A DNA stretch of 64,000 nt from Strigamia acuminata (taxonomy: Eukaryota; Arthropoda; Chilopoda; Geophilomorpha; Linotaeniidae), in assembly GCA_949358305.1 (NCBI GenBank), contig OX442323.1, positions 8,928,001-8,992,000 on the forward strand. Reading direction: 5' to 3'. The position numbers were made by a program, and so were the translations under genes. Each line of letters starts with the position of its first letter. The first letter of the stretch is position 1. The notes below the pieces were generated by a model. It ran no database searches. It was given only the letters and a program-made list of their open reading frames with translations, and was not told the DNA's origin. This document shows positions 55,808 to 64,000 of the stretch, piece by piece.

Positions 55808-56764
55808 TTACAATTTGCAATGCGTGGAGACGAGTGTTTGGATGGTTATCTCTCGGTTTAGGAGTTTTTTCCTCAATTTGTCGTTTTTCAACGCGAATAC
55901 GATTCGCCTGATGGATTTTCTGTAGTTTGTGTTGATGAGTCGTTTGTGGAATTGGAAAACGTGTTGTTCCACGAGCTCGGCGACGTCTTGTTGGTTCTGT
56001 GGAGTAAATTCAATTAATTTAATTTAATTTTAGGTTTGGAATTGGATTTTTACGTCGAGTAATGATTTTAGAAGCCACTTGCGAGCTGTGAGACGGAACG
56101 TTTCTGTTTTTAGGTCGGATTTAACGACGATCATCGGTTTCGTGGCTTTGTCGATTACGCTCGTTTTCCATTTTTCGTACACGCTTCTGGCCGCCGATGC
56201 CACGTTTTCACTGTCGTGGCGACATAATTTGTGCACTGTTTTGCCTGTAATGGAAAATCAAGTTAGTTCGTTAAATTTAATTAAAATGTACGGGATATTA
56301 CCGATTCCAGTGGATTGTAAAATTTCTTTGGATGGGTTTTTCTCTCTTAGAATCAGCAAGGTTGATATTATTTCATCCGCACTTTGCTCTGCAAGTTGCA
56401 GAATGTTCTTGCTTCGTAGAATATCCTCAATGACAACGACGCCCTGAAATAAAAATGACGAAAAAAATAAGAAAAAATAATAAAAATGACGAAAAATGAC
56501 GAAAAAAATTAATAAAAATGACGAAAAATAAGAAAAAAAAATAAAAATGACAACAAAAATCAGAAAAAGTAAGAATAATGACAATAAATATAAGAAAAAA
56601 ATAAGAAAAATGGCAATAAAAATGAAAAAAAAAAGAACAAAAATAATTCATTAATAATTGTGTACCGCTAACGACTCTAAAGTCGTTTGTATAATCTTTG
56701 GTTTAGACGGAGATCCATCTTTCTTCGGTGCCTTAATCGCAGTCTTGATTAAATATTTATCCAT
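55808..56764 (-). CDS. TCEANC2: TCEANC2 homologue (TFIIS N-terminal and central-like domains)
   Basis: Four minus-strand exons, 56764-56666, 56443-56302, 56244-56054 and 55996-55808 (206 aa; the human protein has 208). It starts MDKYLIKTA like vertebrate TCEANC2. The TFIIS N-terminal (LW-type) domain has VVVIEDILRSK, LREKNPSKEILQSTGIGKTV and VYEKWKT. The central-like domain has KSDLKTETFR and LINTNYRKSIRRIVFALKNDKLR. There is no zinc ribbon, as in the family. Probably a nuclear transcription-elongation-related protein. Intron 1 (56444-56665) is minisatellite-like. Confidence 0.93.
56450..56645. repeat. AAAAATGACGAAAAA-type repeat in TCEANC2 intron
   Basis: Degenerate units of about 10-15 bp (AAAAATGACGAAAAAT, AATAAGAAAAA) fill most of the intron 56444-56665. 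Confidence 0.85.
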
Positions 56765-56986
56765 GTGACCGCGGCCATGAAAGTGAAAGCTACAATCTTG
56801 GACGAATCGTATTCGTCCAAGCTAAAATAGCGTTTTCAACCCCATCGCCATCTCGCGCCAAAACCTGCAAACTCAGACATTTATCTAAACCCCTTGCGGA
56901 CGAACCGCGTCTTATTGTGAGAGAGAAATCCGACGGGTTTTCCCCTGCTTTTTAACTTCCAATCAGACGCATCGCCAGAACCCACC
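56765..56986. promoter_or_regulatory. Bidirectional promoter TCEANC2 / zinc-finger gene
   Basis: 222 bp between divergent start codons, GC-richer than the surroundings, without a TATA box. Confidence 0.6.
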
Positions 56987-57829
56987 ATGGAGGTAAACGA
57001 AAAATTAGATTTAAAAAAAATATATATTTCCACTATAAAATCATTCTTTTTTTTCCAGCCGTCGACCTCCATCTCCAACCAGCCATCAGCAAATCTCGAG
57101 AACAAAACCGACGATTTCTACTGCGCATTGTGCGACGTGAAGAACAACAACATGGGCAACTTCAAGAGCCACATCATCAGCAAAAAACATTTGAAGAAAC
57201 TAAAAGTTGTGGACGAATTTGTTAACGCCCCAAAACCCCCCATCCAAGAAAACACAATCTCGAACTTCGACGTCGGCGAAGACGACATGGACGACACAAA
57301 ATACTGCAAAGTGTGTCTCAAGCACTTGCCGAACGAAGATGGCGCGCGAGCTCACTACCGCAGCAAAAAACACAAACACAAGCAGAGTATCGTCGAGAAA
57401 ACGTGGAACTCTCAATGCCTCGCGTGCAACAAGTCGTTCACTTGCGAACAGCAGTGGAAACAACACATGGCGAGCGCGAAACACGTCAAACAAGTGGAAC
57501 GAGCCGACGTTGGTTTCAGCCTCGATATGGATGGCGACGAATTGGAAATGACGATCGCCGAAAAGGTTTTGACGGATTTTTCGTGCGAGCTGTGCGCGAA
57601 GAGGTTCAGCGGCTCGAAACCCATCCAAGACCACCTCAAGTCCAAGGAACACTCCAAGAATCTGAAAATGGCGCAGAAATTGAAATCCGACCTGGCGGAG
57701 CTCGAGAGGCGAAAAAATGGCGTCGCACTCGAAGAAGAAGCGAACCGGGCGCTGAAAAGGCTTTTTGACGACGACGACGAAGACGAAATTGAAATTGCCG
57801 GAAAAAAAACGAAAACGGAGACTGACTGA
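56987..57829 (+). CDS. U1-type (matrin-like) C2H2 zinc-finger protein, four fingers
   Basis: Two exons, 56987-56992 (Met-Glu only) and 57059-57829 (258 aa). The 66-nt intron is in frame and stop-free, so an unspliced reading also stays open. The four fingers start YCALC, YCKVC, QCLAC and SCELC. Each has the U1/JAZ spacing with a KSKEH/SKKH-type second His. An acidic Asp/Glu tail and a KKTKTE end follow. Fingers of this class (ZNF346/JAZ, ZMAT) usually bind double-stranded RNA. It lies tail-to-tail with the next zinc-finger gene, 62 bp away. Confidence 0.88.
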   Translation: MEVNEKLDLKKIYISTIKSFFFFQPSTSISNQPSANLENKTDDFYCALCDVKNNNMGNFKSHIISKKHLKKLKVVDEFVNAPKPPIQENTISNFDVGEDDMDDTKYCKVCLKHLPNEDGARAHYRSKKHKHKQSIVEKTWNSQCLACNKSFTCEQQWKQHMASAKHVKQVERADVGFSLDMDGDELEMTIAEKVLTDFSCELCAKRFSGSKPIQDHLKSKEHSKNLKMAQKLKSDLAELERRKNGVALEEEANRALKRLFDDDDEDEIEIAGKKTKTETD

Positions 57830-57891
57830 CTAACTAATTGAGAACATTTATTTTTTTTAATTTTAATTTTAATTTTAATTTTTTTGTATTT

Positions 57892-58449
57892 TTACTTGTG
57901 CGAGTTGAAATTTTCTCTCCATTTGTCGCAAACCTGACATGTTGCTCCGTGATTTTTTAATAAAATTTCGCTTTCCGGAACGTTTCGTGCTTCGCCCATT
58001 GGGGCTTTCGTGTGTCGAGGTTTGTCGTGAGGTTTGTCGTGTTTTGATTTGACCGTCGGAGATTTTTTAGTGGACAGAACGGAGAAAAGGAACTGGACCG
58101 TGTGAATATTCGGCGCAACTTTGCGCTCGAGTTGGCAGAGTCTGTCGAGCTTTTCGCTCCTTGCGACGTGGTCGTTGGTCGAAATGTGGCGTCGAAAATC
58201 CTCGGACGAGTCGAAGTCCAAGCGGCAAACGTTGCAGGTCCTGAATAACGATCGTTTCTTAATTCCCACTTTCTTGAGGTGAGATTTGCTCATGTAATGC
58301 GTGATGGCTTGGTCGTAGTTGCCGAAATGTTTGTCGCAAATGGCGCATAATTTGTGCTTGTCGTGGTCGTCGCCCGTTCGGTCGATGTCGGGCAGCGAGC
58401 ACACGATTCCTTCGTAGAGAACTCGCTCGCTGTGAGTACTACTGCCCAT
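57892..58449 (-). CDS. Small U1-type C2H2 zinc-finger protein
   Basis: Single-exon minus-strand gene (185 aa). The start is the ATG at 58449 (MGSSTHS); the longer frame uses a TTG at 58479. Two complete fingers (LCAICDKHF...HYMSKSH and TCNVCRLDF...HISTNDH). A C-terminal half finger (TCQVCDKWRENFNSH) keeps both cysteines but ends at its first His. A Lys/His/Pro-rich linker separates them. Probably an RNA-binding paralogue of its neighbours. Confidence 0.82.
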   Translation of the reverse strand: MGSSTHSERVLYEGIVCSLPDIDRTGDDHDKHKLCAICDKHFGNYDQAITHYMSKSHLKKVGIKKRSLFRTCNVCRLDFDSSEDFRRHISTNDHVARSEKLDRLCQLERKVAPNIHTVQFLFSVLSTKKSPTVKSKHDKPHDKPRHTKAPMGEARNVPESEILLKNHGATCQVCDKWRENFNSHK

Positions 58450-58839
58450 TTTGTTTGTGAATTCGTTAAACCTAAACAAATGTTTTAGTTTTTGCTTTTC
58501 AAACGTTTAATTCTTTTACCGACTTCGAAGTAATTTCCAATTTGCTCGTCCGTGTTGTCACGACGGATTGTAACTCAGTAATTTTGTTTAATTCGCCGCC
58601 GAAATTGATTTACGACCAATAAAACCGGGCCGAAATTTTACGGTTTTTGAATAAATAAATTGCACAAAGTCTCGCTAGGTGTCGCGTTATATTTTATGCC
58701 GGTTTTGAATACAAAAATTAATCGTTTACATACCTATTTAAATAACATTCAATAAATATAATAAGAAATAATAGAATATAATTGTATCGTATAACAAAAA
58801 TGAAACGTATTTTTCCAGTTTAGTGATTTCAAATTCAAA
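58450..58839. other. Spacer between zinc-finger gene and DUSP gene
   Basis: Contains CTAGGTGTCGCG (58675), a degenerate CTCF-like string, and an AT-rich 3' flank of the DUSP gene. No gene. Confidence 0.5.
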
Positions 58840-59594
<755 letters not shown>

Positions 59595-59932
59595 TTAATT
59601 CGCCATAAACAAATAAAATACATTCATACAAATGAAAAAAAAAGGAAAGATAAAAAAAACATTTATAAACGAATGTAAACCAACGACTCACGTAATAACA
59701 CGACGGAGAAGTAGAAGCGACCTCGGAGAAAAGCAGAAGACAACTAAATCCCAAAATAGTCGGCGCGCGATCAAAGTCAAGTTCTAGGCCAGGCAAACTG
59801 CCAATTTGATAACTAAAAACCCGACAGGTTTAACCTCCATTCGCTTTCGTTTATAATCGACTCGATTACACAATTTCGAAAGCGAAAAACAAAAATAAAA
59901 ATTCAAAATAAATTAAATTAAATTAAATCAGA
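59595..59932. other. Promoter / 3' flank spacer
   Basis: Upstream region of the DUSP gene and the 3' end of the 61108 zinc-finger gene. No feature recognised. Confidence 0.5.
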
Positions 59933-61108
59933 TTAGAGTAGAGTGACGGGTTCGTCGACACCGATGCACGCGATGTCGCCGGGCCGATACGAGCCGGAGC
60001 CGCTTCGGTTCGTCGCGCTCAGGTGTTGCCAGAGCCGCAACTCGCGCTCCAACTTGGAGCTCTCTCCGTCGTGCTCGCAAAACGACGTTTGCGTCCTCGT
60101 TTTCGGACTCGGCGTCGACATGCGACCGAACATTTCGATCTTTCGCATCTGTTTCTCGTGTTTCGGACTCTCCAGGTGCTGTTTCAACGGGATCGGGCCG
60201 CTGAACGTGAGTTGGCAGTCGCCGCAAGAGAAAATCTGATCGCCCGCGCCCAGGGCGGCCACGCTCGACTTCTTGAGGTGGACGGCGCTGTCCAAGTGCT
60301 GTCTGTACGGCTCCTCGCCCGTGAATCGCTTCGCGCACGGCGAGCACACGTAGGGGAAGCTTAAGTCAGTGCCGTTCATCGTAATCTCTTCGCTTTTCGG
60401 GTCCGGGGTGGTCGAGGGCACTCCGTTTTGTACGGAAACGGCTTGTTGCGCGGGGATTTCAACGTGTCGGACTAGTTTCTGCACTTTTTTCAAATGGCGG
60501 CCGCTGTCGAGGTGCTGCATGAACGGTTCTTCGCCGGTGAATTTCATGTCGCACGACTCGCACGCGAAGGGAAACGTAACATCGACGCTGGTGTTTTCGT
60601 TCTTCGCTGCCAATTTTGCATTTCCCGATGCCAATTTTGGATTTCCTGGCGAGTTCCTGCTGCTCACGAGTTGCATTTGGTTGCTCTCGTCGTCGATGAT
60701 CTCGGATATTTCGAGGCCTTTAAACATGTCCTGCATTTCGCGCAGTTTGGTCGCTTCGTTGAAGTTTTTCAGTTTTTTTTGGTGTTTCGAGCCGAGCACG
60801 TGTTGTTGGAAGGGAATGTAGCCGGTGACGAAGGTGCTGCAGATCTTGCAAGTGAAGACGTTGTCGCCGTCGTAAGTTGCGTAGTTGTGCTTCAACGAGT
60901 CGTCCAGGTTGCAACTCATGTCGTTTGGGTCGTTGGACGAATCTGGGGACGAAGAGCGCGATTGGGTCACGTTTCCTTCGTTTCCGATGGTGGAGAGAAG
61001 TTTCTTGAGACAGTGGTCCATGTTTCCTTCGTGTTTGAGACTCTCGAAGAGGGTGGGGAAGTGAATATTGCAATATTCGCAATAGTTTTTGGCACTTGAT
61101 GCGGCCAT
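59933..61108 (-). CDS. Five-finger U1-type C2H2 zinc-finger protein
   Basis: Single-exon minus-strand gene (391 aa). The fingers start YCEYC (residue ~9), FTCKIC (~84), FACESC (~178), YVCSPC (~250) and FSCGDC (~286). Fingers 3 and 4 are near-duplicates (KFTGEEPFMQHLDSGRH and RFTGEEPYRQHLDSAVH). The last His is preceded by SKH/GRH/AVH/PKH as in JAZ/ZMAT proteins. The tail is Arg/Ser/Thr-rich. The neighbouring zinc-finger genes at 57 and 58 kb suggest local duplication. Double-stranded RNA binding is inferred from the finger class. Confidence 0.9.
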   Translation of the reverse strand: MAASSAKNYCEYCNIHFPTLFESLKHEGNMDHCLKKLLSTIGNEGNVTQSRSSSPDSSNDPNDMSCNLDDSLKHNYATYDGDNVFTCKICSTFVTGYIPFQQHVLGSKHQKKLKNFNEATKLREMQDMFKGLEISEIIDDESNQMQLVSSRNSPGNPKLASGNAKLAAKNENTSVDVTFPFACESCDMKFTGEEPFMQHLDSGRHLKKVQKLVRHVEIPAQQAVSVQNGVPSTTPDPKSEEITMNGTDLSFPYVCSPCAKRFTGEEPYRQHLDSAVHLKKSSVAALGAGDQIFSCGDCQLTFSGPIPLKQHLESPKHEKQMRKIEMFGRMSTPSPKTRTQTSFCEHDGESSKLERELRLWQHLSATNRSGSGSYRPGDIACIGVDEPVTLL

Positions 61109-61843
61109 TTTCGGGTTTGTGGGGTTCTGTAAGGGGAAATTTTGTTCAGGTGGGGATTTTTGATTTTTTTCAATAAAAATACGGACCTGAATGTGGAAGG
61201 AAATGAGATTTCCACTGGAGAAGTTTTGTTCGAAGGCTCTAATATAAATTGTGTGGAGATAATCGGCGGGGATTTCCCTCGGTTTTCCCTCACTTCGTTC
61301 GTAAACAACACGATCGGCTTCGTGATTGGTTGATATAAAATTTATACAGAAAATAATTAGAATTTGTAAAATTTTTAATGTATAATTATTTAAAATTTAG
61401 CATTAATTAAAATTAAAGATAAAAAAATATATTTATTAAAAATATATTTATGTCGTAATAATTGGAAAATCAAGACATCAATGGCGAGATCCGTGGCTGA
61501 CGAATGAGGCGCGCGCTAGTGTTAAAAGCGCGAAATTCGAACCCCGTTTGTTCTATTATTTACATTCTGACGCCGATCGGAGTGTGTCGTTTTGTCTCAA
61601 AGAGTTTTCCTTTATTTCTTTTCTTTCTACGCTCCGAGAATGGGCGCTACTCCGTTTTGGATTCACAGTAACCCGGCCGGAACTTACTGACCAATTCGAG
61701 CCATAGCGACACTTAAAAAAAGCCGCAATTGAAAAAAATTGCCAAAAAGCCAAAGTAAATGCCATTCGAACAGTAACGCCAGTATCGCCTGGTCAATTTC
61801 TGCAGCAGCATCTCTGAGTTTGAATTTTTGTTGCAGAAAAATC
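61109..61843. other. Divergent upstream region
   Basis: Between the minus-strand zinc-finger gene and the plus-strand 61844 gene. A TTTTTGTTGCAG acceptor just before 61837 suggests a non-coding 5' exon for the plus gene. The frame open from 61739 begins with TTG. Confidence 0.5.
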
Positions 61844-62677
61844 ATGATGCATAAGAGCCCTCTCCTATTTCGTCTAACGGCAGATTGCACGCTCGAATTA
61901 CCCCCAACTCGTACAATCTCTTTGACACAATGCTGCTTCAGAGATGATCCAAACCGCGGTAACGTTAAACAAACCTTTCGAAATTCAATTCAATTCCAAT
62001 TTTTTCATTTTTATTCGTCTCCCGACAGACCTGAGCAAAGACTTTTGTAGATTCCACCATCTGGAACCGGCGGAAGTGAATATTTTAAGCGAGACACCAA
62101 TTTGGTACCCGAAACCAATCATACTTGCAAAAACGACTCAAGTAAAATAAATAAATGTAATTTAATGTAATTTTTTTAAAAAAAAAAAAACACTCGAAAT
62201 GTGCAGACTACAACTCAATCGTCCAAGTTTGCGCATCTCCGCCATGACGAGCCGGCAGTAACGCCGATTTTCTTCAAACACTTGTTGGCGAATTTCAAAG
62301 GTAAAAAATGTAAAAAATAAAATAAAAATAAATAAATTCTATCAAAATAAAATTAAAAAAAAAATCTAGATTACTTGACAAAAATTCAAGAAAGTTTCAT
62401 GTCTGGCGAGGAGTCCAGAGTGTCGTCGTACGTTAGCGAGCGATCGACCGCGTCTAGATCGCGAACGACGACTCCCGAGCCGTCGGTGTCGGTCGCTCGC
62501 CAGTCGACGGCCACTTCTTCGCAGCGTGGGAGCGTGAGCTTCCGGGATTCTGGTTGGTCCCAGAGTCTAGCAGCCGGAATGCCGCGCATTTCCCCGACTA
62601 AAATCACCCGTTTCGTCAAATCCGTGTGGCACGGTTTCGAAGTGATGGGCCTGACCGAAGACAACACGGTCGGCTAA
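61844..62677 (+). CDS. Uncharacterised protein with Ser-rich C-terminus
   Basis: Four exons, 61844-61958, 62029-62141, 62207-62300 and 62370-62677 (209 aa). All junctions are GT-AG and keep frame. The N-terminal half contains several Cys (CTLELPP, QCCFRDD, DFCRFHHL) and PAVTPIFFKHLLANFKDYL. The C-terminal half is Ser/Thr/Arg-rich and probably disordered, ending in ITRFVKSVWHGFEVMGLTEDN. I recognise no family. The ATG at 61844 is followed by a second ATG; either may be used. Confidence 0.7.
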
Positions 62678-64000
62678 AACCCGCCCAGCTCCGTCTCTCT
62701 CAACTCCCAAAGCAAGAAGAAAAAGAGAAAAAAAAGAAAAAAAGTCTTGTCCTTATTTTTAAGTTTATTAGTGGCCTTTGTGACCGAAAAAGCTCTAAAA
62801 TTTGTAGAGTATGTACAAGTTATTTTGAATGATGTATTTTTTTCCTTCCAACGTTGTATGCAGTCTGGAATTAAACTAAATCATTATGAGAATAAAATTA
62901 CAGCATTTTTTGTCAGCTAACGTTAATTTAATGTAAACTATCACAGCTATGAAGGTTAGAAGTTAATGGAGGGTTTTTATTTATTCTTTTAACTTTGTTT
63001 AGTGAACAAAACGCCAGTGTTAGTTCAAATCGAAAAAAATACAGGAAAAGAAAAAGCCAACCGAGGTAAACAAAACTTTTATTGATATCAATATCGATCA
63101 ATGCTAGTGGCTTGCATACAAAGCAAATGAGCATTTGTTCATGATAAAAACAAGGAAGATTTCAAAGGAAATTGTCAAATTTGTTTGCATAGCTGCTCTA
63201 AAAGAAAAACATCGACACTGGACTTTTTTGTTCACTTCCATTTTTTCGTTAAAAACACTCGCAGAAATTGATACCTTTCATTTGAACGGAAATTTAATGG
63301 CATCAATGAATTGAAAATTAAAAACTAAAATCAAATAAAACGGAAAAGGCTGCTTCACGCGTGCGTATACGCCGCGGATACGCGCCCGTCACTTCCGCTC
63401 AATTGTAAATACAAACGGCGATTGGCTGCGGAAAAAAATCACGCAGAAAAATAGAAAATTTGGACGAGTAACTACCGGACTCCGCCATTTTTGTGAATGA
63501 AGCACCACCTGTTGTCGCAATGTTACAACTTTTTGCGGACAAATGGCGGATGACCACGTAAATTTGTCCGCAAAAAGACATCATTTTTGAGCCAGTTTGG
63601 ACAGAATCGCTCGACTTTCTAACGATTTATGTAAAGTCCGGTAGTTAACCGTCCTAGCGAGCAGTGACGCCATTTTGAGGCGCGTGTCCACGTCGTGCAC
63701 GGAGGTGTGAACCAGTCTTAATGAGATTCAGTGAGCTAAGAAAAAAGGAAAGAAAAATTAAAAACTCAAAAAATAAAAACAGAGGTAGTCCATCGAACAT
63801 TCCGTATATTATAAAGAAAAAATAAAAATCAAATTTGGTATACTAAAATCGATATAAAAATAAAGAAAAAGAAAAGAAAAGGAAAATTGTTGCTCCCCAA
63901 ATCCCACTAACCACTAACAACCCCTATACATGATTAAATTCAAACATTTATATACACACACACTGCACACACATAGAGAAAAACATAAAACCAAAAAAGG
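62678..64000. other. Terminal region without a recognised gene
   Basis: AT-rich 3' flank. A GC-richer patch (63340-63720) contains a MITE and may be a promoter for a gene beyond the window. No coding exon is supported. Confidence 0.55.
63471..63645. mobile_element. Short MITE containing a 16-bp hairpin
   Basis: Terminal inverted repeats ACTACCGGACT / AGTCCGGTAGT are flanked by TA at 63469 and 63646. Inside, CTTTTTGCGGACAAAT (63529-63544) and its perfect complement (63562-63577) form a stem with a 17-nt loop. Confidence 0.7.

Noticed and set aside
60494-61099. 201-residue plus-strand frame opposite the five-finger gene
   Set aside because: Complementary shadow of the zinc-finger coding strand; the minus strand has five complete C2H2 motifs.

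Overview
The window is nuclear DNA of an animal. Every confident gene is split by short GT-AG introns (mostly 50-100 bp), intergenic DNA is AT-rich, and the proteins are metazoan: GBP-type GTPase, MAM/LDLa/EGF receptor, reprolysin, ORP9, TTC39, Asterix/WDR83OS, R3HDM4, TCEANC2, a DUSP. Three membrane proteins carry a four-cysteine domain resembling the arthropod DM4/12 family, so an arthropod or other ecdysozoan is my best guess. I cannot name the species. Exon joins were worked out by hand from splice signals, reading-frame phase and protein continuity; all gene models with coordinates given keep frame throughout.

Layout. 0-2.3 kb: a GBP-like GTPase. 2.3-7 kb: gene-free, with a dispersed repeat and a ~1 kb array of 20-bp units. 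7-15 kb: a secreted hemopexin-like protein and two four-cysteine membrane proteins. 15-21 kb: a type I receptor (three MAM, two LDLa, one EGF) whose introns are packed with MITEs. 21-23.5 kb: transposon remnants (Tc1-like, Tigger-like). 23.5-31.2 kb: an orphan surface protein and an ADAMTS-like protease. 32-33 kb: the third four-cysteine protein. 34-43.6 kb: five thioredoxin-fold (nucleoredoxin-like) genes, interrupted by a MAM/mucin-stalk membrane protein. 44-62.7 kb: a compact block of conserved intracellular genes (TTC39, Asterix, ORP9, an uncharacterised coiled-coil protein, R3HDM4, TCEANC2, three U1-type zinc-finger proteins, a DUSP and an orphan), several sharing short bidirectional promoters. 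62.7-64 kb: no gene seen.

Functionally the left two thirds are extracellular, membrane or defence-type genes in repeat-rich DNA, and the right third is housekeeping. The genes do not form an operon or a single pathway. The local themes are tandem family expansion (thioredoxin-fold cluster, four-cysteine proteins, zinc fingers), MAM-domain surface proteins, and minisatellite or MITE growth inside introns.
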